DNA from: Clonostachys chloroleuca
Taxonomy: Eukaryota > Ascomycota > Sordariomycetes > Hypocreales > Bionectriaceae
Assembly: GCA_037952775.1 (NCBI GenBank)
Contig: JBANAY010000003.1
Coordinates: 31,496,001 to 31,560,000, forward strand
Length of the DNA: 64,000 bases
Direction of reading: 5' to 3'
The position numbers were made by a program, and so were the translations under genes. Within the stretch, counting starts at the first letter, position 1, and each line of letters starts with the position of its first letter. This document shows positions 1 through 10,707 of the stretch, one piece after another. The notes beneath the pieces are model-generated. The model worked only from the letters and a program-made list of their open reading frames with translations. It was not told where the DNA came from and did not search any database.

Positions 1-1
1 G

Positions 2-2415
2 GGTCATGAACTGGAAAAATCAACGACCGGTCTCTATCGATCGATCCTATTCCAGATTCTCAAACATGATCCCAGACTTAAACTCATCCTTGATCGGGAT
101 CTTCGGCATTCTAGTCATGAGTCCCAGCCAGAATGGTCAAATGAGTTGCTAAAAGAGCTCATTGAGGAAGCAATTGAGCGTCTTACCTCATCTGCAGTAT
201 GCTTTATCGATGCTCTTGATGAATGCAAAGACGATGAGGTCCGAGATATGGTAGCCTTCTTTGAACGCTTAGGAGAGCTTGCTATCGCAAATGGTGTTGG
301 GCTTCTCGTATGCTTTTCCAGCCGTCATTATCCTCATATCACATTAAGAGAAGGAATCGGGCTGCAAATCAACCTTGACGAACAAGCGGACCATGACGCC
401 GATATCGCGGAATACATTAATTGTGAACTAAAGATTGGACAAAGCAAGCTTGCTCAGGACATCAAGAACGAGGTCCGAGAGAAAGCTTCTGGAGTGTTTA
501 TGTGGACCGTTCTTGTCGTTAGCATATTGAACCGAGAGCGTGGCCGTATGCATTCTCTGCGCCAGATGCTTCAAGAGATACCCCAAAGCTTGAACGATCT
601 TTTCTTCGATATTTTGTCCCGGGGCAGCGGGGATGAAGATGAGACACTTCTTTGCTTCCAGCTCATACTTTTTGCGCGGCAGCCTCTGACACCTCTGGAG
701 CTCCATTTTGCCATCCTTTCACAAGCAAAGGATAATATTCTAGAACCTGGAGACCTGAGTGAGGAAGACTCGCGGATATTTCTCATAGAATGCTCTAAGG
801 GACTAAGCGAAATAACAGAGTCATCCAGGCGTACGGTTCAATTCATTCACGAGTCTGTCAAAGACTTTCTTCTCCTAGACGGCAGGTTATACAACCTGTG
901 GCCCAAACTGGGGAGCAACCCAATCGGCAACTGCCACTTACGGCTTAGAGATGTCTGCTTTGAGTATCTGTCTTCGAATACAGTCGAAGATGTTATCTCT
1001 CAAGCGATAGAAAACTACGAAGAAGCCAGCTCGATTCCCTCTTTTCAAGAACATGTGGCAAATAATGGTCTGTTTCCTGCAGAAAATTTGATTTCCCCTT
1101 TTCTGAGTTATGCGGCAGAAAATATCTTGTTCCATGCAGAAAGAGCAGCAAGTTTTGGAATTCAACAGCCAGAGTTTGTTTCCATCTTTCCTAACCAGCA
1201 ATGGATTCATTTCCATAAGGAAAAAAACCGAAAGCCTTATCCAGATGATACGCGAGGCCTATATACTCTGTTTGAAAGAGATACTCCAAATCTTCTCGTA
1301 TCTTACCCTTCTATTGTGGACTGCTTTGAAATACGGTCAGAGCCCTGGGGGTGCCCATTACTTGCAGCTATCATACATAAAAGTTGCAACATTCTTCAGG
1401 TTGTCCGAAATAAACTTAATGCAACAATTCCATCTGAGTGCTTTCCAGGAATAGATTTTGGCGACTTCAAGCAATCTGGTCTTAGAGGGGGCTGGGATCT
1501 GCTTCTGATTTTTCGTCTTCGGAAAGGTCACTCATATCATATCTTGCAGAATATGGAGATCCTGTGTTTTTGGTTGCCGCCATTCAACAAGACAGCGGAG
1601 GTTTGGTTTCCCACCAAGATTTCAGCTCAGACGATGTCATCCACAGAGCCGTCTCTCTAGGTCATGAGAATGCGCTTAGAGTTCTTCTTCATTATGGGAA
1701 AGGGGATGTCAACTTCTTGAATTTAACAGGACAAAATCCCCTTTCTCAGGCCGCTAAAGATGGCAAAACGAATATTGTGAAGCTTCTTCTAGCAACAGGC
1801 CAAGCTGGCCCTGATTTAGGAGATAAATATGGCCAAACAGCGCTTTCTTGGGCAGTTATAGAGGGGCAAACTGAGATCATCAAGCTTCTTTTAGCATCAG
1901 GCCAGGTAGATCCTGATTGGAGAAATAACGATGGCCAAACACCGCTTTCTTTGGCTGCGAGATGGCGTCAAATTGAGGCCATCAAGATTCTGTTAGCAAC
2001 AGGTCAAGTAGCCCCCGACTCAAGAGACAACCGTGGCCGGACACCGCTTTCTTGGGCTGCCTTACGGGGCCAAACTGAGGCCATTGAATTTCTGTTAGCA
2101 ACAGGACAAGTAGCCCCTGACTCGAGAGATAACAGTGGTCAAACACCGCTTTCTTGGGCTGCCTCCTGGGGCCAAACTGAGGCCATCAAGCTTCTATTAG
2201 CAACAGGTCAAGTAGTCCCCGACTCGAGAGATAACGATGGTCGGACACCACTTTCTTTCGCTGCTGAAGGGGGCCATAACGAAGCTATCGAGCTTCTTTT
2301 GGCAACTGGCCAAGTCAATCTTGATTCAAGAGATGATTTTGGCCTAACCCCGCTTTCTTGGGCCGTGAGAAGTAGCCATGTTGAAGCTACAAAGCTTCTT
2401 CGAGCAACAGACTGA
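2..2415 (+). CDS. NACHT-ankyrin NLR-like protein, 5' partial, frameshifted
   Basis: The reading frame is already open at base 2, so the gene begins upstream. The first residues (GHELEKSTTGLYRS) match the region just after the P-loop in fungal NACHT NTPases, and a Walker B-like strand (VCFIDALDEC) follows near base 200. A helical region reaches about base 1480. The second part (bases 1486-2415, another frame) has about seven or eight ankyrin repeats of 34 residues and ends with TGA. The two frames join if one G is added to the G5 run at 1487-1491, giving a smooth sequence into AEYGDPVFLVAAIQQ. Fungal NACHT-ankyrin proteins are NOD-like receptors linked to non-self recognition and programmed cell death; this role is inferred from family. 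The P-loop and any N-terminal effector domain lie outside the window. An intron at the break is possible, but no good GTANGT donor is visible. Confidence 0.8.
1714..2415 (+). repeat. Tandem 102-bp ankyrin-coding repeats
   Basis: Consecutive 34-residue units share the frame G(Q/R)TPLSWAA....QTEAIKLLLATGQV.PDSRDN and are very similar at the DNA level, most strikingly the middle four (about 1933-2340). Differences concentrate in residues just after the conserved Ala-Ala (VIEGQ, ARWRQ, ALRGQ, ASWGQ, AEGGH) and before PDSRD. These positions lie on the inner helix and beta-turn that contact ligands in known ankyrin structures. Confidence 0.85.
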
Positions 2416-3146
2416 ATATACCTTGACGATAGTGTGTCGTCAATATATGCGGATTATTAGATTGCCCTAATCTTCTTGCTTACCTTTTTGCTACTGTCCC
2501 TGGCTAGAGAGAATTGGGAAAGCAGCCGAATGTTCGAATGATGAAATAACAAAAGCAGAACGCAAAATGTAACGGCAGATAAAAAAAACACCATCCACCA
2601 ATGGTGGCATTTCCTTTCTCCTTCCTCCTTCATTTGAGAGTGGCGATGACTGAGATGTTTCCCTGAGATCGTTCCGGAATTAAACTTACTCCGACCTCAC
2701 AACACCAATTAGCCAGGAAACCTCGTTCGGCGGCGGCAGTGCCTATCACAAAACCAGATCTAGGCTCTGAGCTCAAGAATCTTGATGTCTGTCAAAGTTC
2801 TGGGCCATCGTCTCGCTCCTTTGCTGTTTCCTTGTCCGAACCTGGAATTATCGGTAGCAAGCCGAATTGATGCACCAGACAGGATTATCCATTTTGATCA
2901 CAATGAACCGTTTTGAATGTAAAGCCATCCACGCCGTTCAATTCTTCCCAACTGGGAAGCATCGATAGATGCTACCAACAGGACCACAGCAGGCAACAGC
3001 GCGCACTGACGGAACCAACAAGCCCAAAGTGGCGCATTAGTGACAAATGGCACGCCTGGTCCTTTTCAAGCCATAAATACCTATATAAATCGAATGTTTC
3101 CACCAAGTCGGCCACATATCTACCTATCTACTGCCCAACTTCCGAA
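2416..3146. other. Intergenic, promoter of the 3147 gene
   Basis: No gene recognised. An A-rich tract sits at about 2580-2590, and a TATA-like element lies near the right end. Confidence 0.5.
3082..3090 (+). promoter_or_regulatory. TATA box candidate
   Basis: TATATAAAT lies 57 bases before the chosen ATG at 3147. An out-of-frame ATG at 3094 is only a few bases downstream of the box and would probably be upstream of the transcription start, which supports the ATG at 3147. Confidence 0.5.
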
Positions 3147-3704
3147 ATGGATTCCACACAGCACCAGAGTTCTTCCAGCGATACTAATCAGGTTTCACCC
3201 GAGAATGGTATGTCTCTCAGCCACGAGTGCGCAATCAATGCTCATCACCTAACAGACATCCCAGGTCCATCCCAACCCCATCGCCAGCCACAGCGAACAT
3301 TCAAGCTCTACGAATTCCACCATGCCTTCGGCTGTGACGCGCATCACTTCATCTTCATACAGCACGAACCAAACTCGGAAGCCCTCGCCACTTTCGAGGA
3401 GAACCTCGTTGCAGAAATCGGCGAAGGCCGCGGGTTCATTCAACCCTTCTCACGCGTCTTTACCGAAACAGACCTCAAGAACATCCAAGCATCATGCCTG
3501 GAGATCCTTGCGGGCTTTGCGTTTACCTGCGACCATGTGACCTATAAAGTCATCCTGGGGCCGATCGAGGTCAGATCATGCGGTGACACGGACGGGTATA
3601 TATGGTTTGACGAAACCTTCACTGACAAGTATCCTCATTGGGACACGGGGTTCAACATTGACAGCAGCCAGATAATTGACCTGGAGAAAGACATGTTTGT
3701 ATAG
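3147..3704 (+). CDS. Hypothetical protein, 185 aa
   Basis: A single uninterrupted frame starts at ATG 3147 (MDSTQHQSSSSDTN) and ends in TAG. The frame is open further upstream but only through non-ATG codons, so this start is preferred. The N-terminal 50 residues are Ser/Pro/His-rich and look disordered. From about residue 50 there is a compact region (FKLYEFHHAFGCDAHHFIFIQ) with alternating hydrophobic residues, suggesting a small alpha/beta fold. There is no signal peptide or membrane segment. I do not recognise the family. The TATA-like box and intact 558-bp frame support a real gene. It is convergent with pacC, about 450 bases away. Confidence 0.55.
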   Translation: MDSTQHQSSSSDTNQVSPENGMSLSHECAINAHHLTDIPGPSQPHRQPQRTFKLYEFHHAFGCDAHHFIFIQHEPNSEALATFEENLVAEIGEGRGFIQPFSRVFTETDLKNIQASCLEILAGFAFTCDHVTYKVILGPIEVRSCGDTDGYIWFDETFTDKYPHWDTGFNIDSSQIIDLEKDMFV

Positions 3705-4154
3705 TACGAGAGAGGGTTGATTGAGCGGCGAGGGTCGGTAATGTTGCGAGAAAGCAGAATAAGACTGGGAATCAAGCACGATGCCCACGTATAATATTGA
3801 CCCCTCCGTCAAATCACATCATTCGTAGATGCTCTATGCTCATTAGAGTCACATGTAAATTGTTCGCATTTGTCCAGTGTAATAACTGACATTTCCATAT
3901 TTCCAAGACCTTTTGCTTTCACAAATCAAGATAATTGTTCAAAGTTCCCTTCAAAGCTCCTCCATCAAACTTTGTGGTACTAATTCCTATGTCCAGCTTG
4001 CAATAAAACATCACATCACCATATACGTAAAAAGAAAATGAAAAAGAAACGATCATGGGCCACTTCATCACATGGACCCTCAACATTTTGTCCATGAACC
4101 CCAGCTTGATTTTTATACATGGTAAAAAATTCATCAAATCACAATACCGCCTCC
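3705..4154. other. Convergent intergenic region
   Basis: AT-rich sequence between the stop codons of the 3147 gene and pacC, presumably both 3' UTRs. Nothing else seen. Confidence 0.5.
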
Positions 4155-6238
4155 TTATGCACCTGGCATACGAAGGATGGGGTAGAGCGAAGATCCCTCC
4201 TTGGGGTGGCTGGGCTCTCGGGCAGATGTCTTGGGGCTTCTGACGTCAACATCCATGGCGTCGTCATCTCGTGACCGGGTCTCATCTTCCTCGACATACT
4301 CCTTTCGTGCAAGACGACCCTTGACATATTCACGCAGGCTCTCGATGACGCGCATGTTCTCGAGCCAGCGGTCGTACTGCTCCTCCCTCTCGCGGGTAGC
4401 CTCACTGCCCTCCGATTCCGACGACGGAGATCCGACGGAAACAGCAGGCTCGCTAGCCTTGGGAGTGGTCGCACCATTGTTGTCATCAGTGGATCGGGGA
4501 GGGGGGCCACGAGCGCGCTGAAGCATACCACCAGAGTAGCGGCGGCGCTCGTTGCTCTCGAAGCTGGGCCCAAGAGTTGTGGTGGTTGACTGGCCAAAGC
4601 CCTGGCTTACGGCGGGCAAGCTCGTTGGGAGAGTTGGGTACATGACCGAGGACGTAGAGCTATGGCGAGATTGGGGGGACAGATCAGAGGCTGAGGGGCT
4701 AGGTGAGTGCCCGGAGGTGTAAGACATTGAGCTCGAGGGAGGCGTGACGGCGGGCGTTCCGGTGGAAGAGATGGCGGTTAGCGGAGAAGCCATGCTTGCC
4801 GCCGAGACAGGATGGTAGGCCTCGGCGCCGACATGCATGCCGGCGGCCGTGGGGCTTCGCTGCATCGTGGGAGGCGAAGGGCTATGGCGGAAACCACCGA
4901 AATGCTCGCTGCCGTGGTGAATGTGGACACCAGCAGTAGCGTGACTAGCATTTTCATAAATAGTGTTCTGCATCTGTCCAAGAAGATTGTCGATCTGGAC
5001 CAGATCCTTCTGGGTTCGGGCGTTGGGCGTAATGGGAAGATAGTACTGCTGAGCCAAAGGGTTCTGGGACGGTGAAGGACCAGCTTGCGCCATGGCTGGA
5101 CCGGCTGGCTGGGGCAAATAGCTCTCAGGAGCAGCAGCCATTGGGCCGCTGGGAATAGAAAGACTGTTGTGAAGAGGGAGGAGAGAGCGACCAATCTGGC
5201 TGTAGGAAGAGGTGTCGATCTCGCGACGCTTAGCGCTGTTGAAAAAGTCATCCACCATATCGTAGGCGCGCTTGCGGTCAAACGCAGGAGGTTGACCGGC
5301 AGCGGTATATCCAAGATGCTCGGCACGCTGGTTGTTCATTGTGGGCTGGTTGAAGTACAGTCCATAATTGGTAGAAGGCTGGGGAGCATAGTAGCTGTTT
5401 GGATGCGGCTGGTGCTGGTAATTAGGTCGCATCTGGCCATTGTGATCATAGTAGCCGGGAGCTGTAAAGGGGGATGTCAGTATTTACGTTTCATGTATCT
5501 CAAACGTCGTGACGTACGCTTGTTCATATGGGGCCGGTAGTTGATACCACCCTGCTGAGGCTGTGGAGCGTCCTGGGCGGAACGGACCAAAACAGAGTCG
5601 TCGGCATGAGTCTGCGGGTTCTTGCATCAGTAACTTTATCCAAAACATGCGCCCAGCCGCGCGATATGCAGGGTGAACCTACCTTGACATGCTTCTTCAG
5701 GTCCTGGGGGCGCTTGAACGACTTGCCACAGAACTCGCACTTGTGAGGCTTGAGGGGAACATGAACTCGGATATGCGAAGTAATATGGTCGCGCTTCACA
5801 GTAGTGGTGCGACACGAGTTCCAGTGGCATGTGAGATTCAAATTGTTTGTGCTCTTACGACCAACATGGCGCTCACAGATGTGGTCCTATAAAGCGGATC
5901 TTGTTAGTCGGCATAGCTCCGAGTGTGACCAGGGCAGCTCGGTACGTCATTACAACTTAAAACAAGAGCAGCCGGCGAATAACGTGCTCAAAATTAAGGT
6001 GCAGATGTAACCAGCGATAAGAGAGAGGGCGGCTTACATAGAGGTTCTCTGGCGTTGGGAACTTCTGGCCGCAGGCATTCCAGCGACAGATCAAGCTGTC
6101 GTCGGCCGAGGTCGAAGGAGGGGCAGAAGTAGTAGAAGCAGTACTTGATGGCGGCGGAGTGGCCGACTTGGAGTCATTGCTGTTGTTGCTGGATCCCGAC
6201 GACGTTTGAGGTTGGACCTCTGGAAGGGGAGGAGTCAT
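4155..6238 (-). CDS. pacC: pH-response transcription factor PacC/RIM101
   Basis: Four exons: 6238-6038, 5886-5683, 5611-5518 and 5461-4155, giving 601 residues. Three C2H2 fingers follow a Ser/Thr/Pro-rich N-terminus: C51/C56/H69/H74, C87/C92/H105/H109 and C117/C120/H133/H137. The third is split by intron 2 between residues 135 and 136. Next comes [17 protein letters not shown], typical of PacC. Two YPxL/I motifs, YPTL at 441-444 and YPIL at 593-596, flank the charged segment [21 protein letters not shown] (about 526-546), which corresponds to the signalling protease box. In the Aspergillus pathway these motifs bind PalA and the box is cut by PalB-dependent signalling, after which the proteasome releases the active N-terminal form that binds GCCARG. 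All needed elements are present, so the protein looks functional. The upstream region is dense in its own binding hexamer, suggesting autoregulation. Confidence 0.96.
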
Positions 6239-6566
6239 GATGCGCGAAAGTCTGGCCGGAGCCTAACGGTTTGTTGCAGATACGGCTTGGTGAGTATTGG
6301 GCGAGTGCGCGATTCGGCACAGAAAGCTGGTGGCCCAGGCGAGTGCAAATGACACCGAGGGCGCTGTGAGATGGCGGATCACGGATCACAAAATACCGCG
6401 AAATACCCTGAAACTGGGAAATCGTTGAGTTCGCCGGATGAGAGAAATGGCAACGGGAACGAAGAAGAAACAACGTCGACGGAGGCCTGGGGGTACCTTC
6501 TTCGCCCTTTACATTTACACGAACAGCTTGGGCAAGAGCGAAAGGGTGAGCGGAACTCTTGGAAGT

Positions 6567-6602
6567 CTTGGCGGGCCTTGGCGGGCCTTGGCAGCTCTTG
6601 GC
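6567..6602 (-). promoter_or_regulatory. Four PacC-type sites at exact 10-bp spacing
   Basis: CTTGGC (reverse complement GCCAAG) occurs at 6567-6572, 6577-6582, 6587-6592 and 6597-6602. Each start is exactly 10 bases from the next, so the sites fall close to one face of the helix. The block is about 330 bases before the pacC ATG. GCCARG is the established PacC target; binding here is inferred. Confidence 0.65.
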
Positions 6603-6718
6603 GCTGAGAAATAGGTTCTACGCCATAAAAGAGACTTTGGCTTCGGGGCGGCCGGTCATACATGACGGAGGTATTGCACTAACAGAGACACACCACCCCG
6701 TCAGGCAAATATGAGCCT

Positions 6719-6750
6719 GCCAAGATATGCCAAGCCTTGGCGGGCTTGGC
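6719..6750. promoter_or_regulatory. Second cluster of four PacC-type sites
   Basis: GCCAAG lies at 6719-6724 and 6729-6734, and CTTGGC at 6736-6741 and 6745-6750. Two direct sites followed by two inverted sites form an imperfect palindromic array within 32 bases. Confidence 0.65.
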
Positions 6751-7609
6751 ATTCCCGCTCGTCGCAAGGCTGCCATTGGCCTCGCCGTACGCTGGGCGGC
6801 CACCCGAGTACTGTGCACCACCTATCGGCTCCTCCTTTGCACTTTTCAGCATTGGCACACACACGCACGCTCGTCTCTCGTTCGCCCGCTCTGCTCCAGC
6901 CGCTGCTAAGCTTTTCGGGTCAGCAGGTACCTTAACGTAGTCCGTACAGTATCGCGGACCCTGGACCAGATATCCACGACACTGTCCGCGGGCTCCTTCC
7001 ATCATGGCTGTGCCACGCCGCTGTGTGATATGCTGTGTGGTTAGGTTCGTCGATAGGCTGGTTCATCACAATCCAATCCAACCGCACCCACAACTATGGT
7101 TCACATTACGTTTTCTCTTCTCTCCTTCTCCAGCAGGAGAGAACATTCAAGAACCCCGCGCTGAATGACGACAGCCGGTCACGCCAATCACCGACGTGCT
7201 GCCGGGGCCTATTTCCGCCATGCATGGTATTGTTTTCTTTTCTTTTGTGTCTCCTCTTCGTCCCGTCTGGACGAATGAATAAGACGCAAAGGGCGGGCCG
7301 GGGCCTCCGCGAATCCCCAGCCTGAATAGACCTGACACGAAAAAGGTATTTGGGTCTGAATAGGTAGGTAGGACTAGGACAGTGGTTCCAACACCCTTCG
7401 AGGGACCGCGTTCCTGCCAATCCAGACCACGCGAAGCGAAGCCGGCGCGATCAATAATAGGCAAATAGCCTGAATCGGGATGGCCAGACGCCAGAGGTCA
7501 GTATTGACTCAAGGCCACCCTCCATCCCGCGAGTTGGTGGTCCCTTGTGACCCATCCAGAAGCGTGCTCGCAAGCCAAAAAGGCGTCCCCACCCTCGATC
7601 CAAGCAAAC

Positions 7610-7706
7610 GCCAAGCGCCAAGAAGATAATCAAGCTTTCCGCTCGCCAAGCCCTTCTTCCTCCCCACAAGGAACAAGTCCCCAGATAAGGGGCGAGGAAT
7701 GCCAAG
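7610..7706 (+). promoter_or_regulatory. Third cluster of PacC-type sites
   Basis: GCCAAG occurs at 7610-7615, 7617-7622, 7645-7650 and 7701-7706, all in the same orientation, about 1.4 kb before the pacC ATG. Confidence 0.5.
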
Positions 7707-7990
7707 ATCGCATCGCCTCTTCTAAGGTTATTGGCAACGCGTGGCAACAGTGACGTGACGTTATACCACCCCTCGAATAAGCACTTACCAGAGATGAAAT
7801 CTCCCAATGTCGATTAGCCTGATTGGCCGATGCCTGTCAGTCGGCCGCCTCGGAGGTTGCCATCGCCTGACGCTAATACATAGGTTCAGTATCATATAAC
7901 ATCTCGTGCGAACCTGACAGGTGGTAGAGAACAATGCGCGTCTTTTGGCAATTATCAAATGCCGCGCCTTTATCAACAGTATCAGGCCGC

Positions 7991-8223
7991 CAAGTGGGTG
8001 ACAATGAAGTTCAGATACTCAAATATTGAGCTGCTTATCTTCGAGCCCGAGAACAGCATTGTCAGATTATTAAGTGCTAATAATACATACTTCAGAGATA
8101 ATACGGTATATATTGTCCTTTATTTCGTTTTTTTTACTGCTAATTTTCTCTTTTCATCGTAAAAGACAGTCTGTTTATAACCACTCTTTCATTAGGTGTC
8201 TCATTTCTCCTCTTACCCACTTG
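7991..8223. mobile_element. MITE-like element, copy A
   Basis: This 233-bp AT-rich segment begins CAAGTGGGT and ends with its inverse ACCCACTTG. It aligns along its whole length with the segment at 29762-29990, including internal stretches such as TACATACT, TATATATTGTC, TGTTTATAACCAC and GGTGTCT. It has no coding capacity. The flanks show no clear target-site duplication, so it may be an old insertion. Confidence 0.7.
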
Positions 8224-9661
8224 GAAGCCCTCTTTGTTTCTTTCAATCACTAGAAATGGCCAGGCTCTAACTAGCAGTAAACACGAATCAATCTATCAAT
8301 CACTAGAAATGCAATATCGCAGAATAGTATCGTGCCAACCTCTGCTATAAGGCTTCTGTTTCACTTGATTAAAGCTGCAAGAATGCCCTTCAGACTGTGC
8401 AACCTACTTGTCAACATGACACTAACACTCATAATGTTCGTCAAAACATTTGGGTGTAACTAACAAGAACCTCATCTTCGGTCAAGGACTGCAACGCCTG
8501 GAGCACGTTACATCCCGATGCCCTCAACCACACTCGACCCTTCACGTCATGCTACACTCATTCGCATTCGCCACAAGCACATCATACAAGCAAAGCACAT
8601 CACGAACACACTCGGTGGTACATTAAACGATCAATTGCTAACGCTGCGGGAGGGCTACTAACGGTCCTCCATTGGTAGTTGATGAAAGCTTGACGCATGT
8701 AACAAATCGTTTGCCATCCGACACCCTCACGAGGCAGATGACCCGCCGATGCGAGCAGCGGGTGCGTCCTTGTCTTGTCTACCTTGTTTACGTCTCATTG
8801 GCAGACCGTTATCCTCGGCTCCAGAAGACAGACATCCTCTGGGCCGTTCACTAGGGATCTGAATCCCTCTTTATTCCAAGTCTTTGTGTGCCTCCCACAA
8901 CAGAAGGTGTCATTTTGCGACACATCCACTGAAAGCAGGGGAACTGCTGGGGTAGTTTATAAAGTATGTTTTTCTTATTGTTTCGCGTTCTCCTCTACCG
9001 CAATTGATGTTGAAGAGATGTTCGTAATCGCAGATTAGAGGGTGCGAATGACCATGATAAATGGTATAAAAAGTAATTATCTTCCAAAACGCCGACATGC
9101 AGCAAGAATGCTAAAAATTTTTTCCGTGGAGGTAAAGAAGAGACCAGTCTTCTTGGTCTCAAGGAGATACGGCTCGTTAGGTAGCCGGTGAGCGCAGCTC
9201 AAGATGTCGTGATGTGTGCCCAACAAATCGTTCCCAGAACGATGGCCAAATATTCCCAACACAGAGGGCCTGGCATTGTCAAGCAAGGGAGCACCAAAAA
9301 GAGAGGATAAGCTCGTAGCAAATCTCCCAAAAGAAGGCAAATCCTCCCCACCGCCATGAAAATCCTCTTTGTGCGCGATTCTTCAAGTATTAAGCCATAG
9401 CAAAGTGATCCAGGCAGGTGGTATCTCGAGGGTCCAAAAAGAAAGTCAGCCGAAAGCGGGGACTGATTCTCCAAACAAGAATAGTTGAGAGTTGAAGAGT
9501 AATAGAGTGGTAAGAATGTAAAGGTGAGGAAAGATGCTCCGGAGGTCGCCGCCTCAAGACTTGGCCGTCGATATGCATTTTATGGGCCAGCCAATTCAAC
9601 AAATCGCTCCCCAATAATAAGAATTAAATTCGCCGTAAACGCCACGCATGCATGAAAGGTA

Positions 9662-10707
9662 TTATACAGAACCGAGGCGGAGAAGAGCCTCAACAGCTTC
9701 GCGCTCCTGCGCATCGGAAGCGCCAGCGAAAGCTGCAATGTTGAGATTTGTCGGTTGTGGAGCACGAGCCATACCATTAGCGACAGAGAAGGGTCGCAAC
9801 CCGCCAGGAGGGAACACAGCAGGGTTGCCGTCCATCTGAGCTGCAGCCATATTGGGGTAGGACTCGGCACGAAGAGCGGCCGCGCCCATCGTGGCCCAGT
9901 CTTCGTCATCAGTAACATCCTCAGGGTCGTCATTCATCATGATATCATCATCATCTGGAGCCTCGGAGCATGAAGCGGACGCGGATCCGTCCATAGACAT
10001 CTTGTCAGCTTCGTCCTCGAAGTGGGTAGCGTCGTGAGAGAACCGAAATGAATCAGGTTCGCTCGACATGTTGGCCTTAAGTCTGCCGTCTCCCCTACCA
10101 GCTCCGGTCGAGGCGATAGGGATGCCTTCGGGGAAAGCCGACTCAGTGGGCGAAAACAACTGGCGGTCGCGAGACATGGTACCTCGACGGCGCGCGTCCC
10201 ACCGACCCCATCCAACTTTTTCAAATTCGACCTCTCCCTCCACACCGCCCCCATCACCGCCTCGGCCCTCGAGCGCGCCGACAACCAGCCTTCTTGCTTT
10301 CGCCGGAGCGATACCAGAAAATCCAGGAACGGATGTTGTGAGGTATCCCATTATGTGGCGAATGGCCAGTGGCCCGTGGTTCAGCAAAATGTCTGGGAGG
10401 TGATATTTCGCGAGCAAGCCACAGGTGATGGCGCCCGAGGCCTCGAGCGCTGGCGATACCGATCTCTGATGGTCGCTTGACGACTCGCGCAGGTCTAGAT
10501 CAGAGTCGATGGGCTCGAGCTTGGCCTTCTGGAGTTGCGCCTTGAGGCCATGGGCCGGCAGGGCTGGGGATATGGAGTTGGGGGGGTAGGGAGGTCTAAA
10601 GGTCGTGCCACAGTCCCGTAGGTGCTCCGATCCGCTACAACAGCTAAGTTGTCTCGGGTCAAGGAGGCCTGGGGGATATCGCGAGCAGCTGATGCCAAGG
10701 TAGCCAT
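9662..10707 (-). CDS. STB3: STB3-like Sin3-binding protein, frameshifted
   Basis: ATG at 10707 opens MATLASAARDIPQASLTRDN and leads to DLPTPP; the frame then runs off into an unrelated tail. A second frame carries LPAHGLKAQLQKAKLEPID, then LAKYHLPDILLNHGPLAIRH and PGFSGIAPAKARRLVVGALE, and ends at 9662. Adding one C to the C7 run (G7 on the plus strand, 10580-10586) joins them as LPTPPNSISPALPAHGLKAQ, which matches the conserved start of fungal Sin3-binding proteins. The corrected length is 348 residues, with an acidic segment (DDDDIMMNDDPEDVTDDEDW) and a short C-terminal helix. In yeast, Stb3 binds ribosomal RNA processing element promoters and recruits the Sin3-Rpd3 deacetylase. The intact protein on both sides of the break argues for a sequencing error or very recent mutation. 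Confidence 0.8.

Larger units (their letters stand above)
6239..9661. other. Long upstream region of pacC
   Basis: About 3.4 kb separates the pacC start from the 3' end of the STB3-like gene. The pacC-proximal 1.5 kb holds twelve GCCAAG/CTTGGC hexamers (listed separately). A short inverted-repeat element lies at 7991-8223. Near it the 15-mer CAATCACTAGAAATG occurs twice (8244-8258 and 8297-8311). The frames here are short or lack ATG starts, and I see no gene. Confidence 0.6.
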
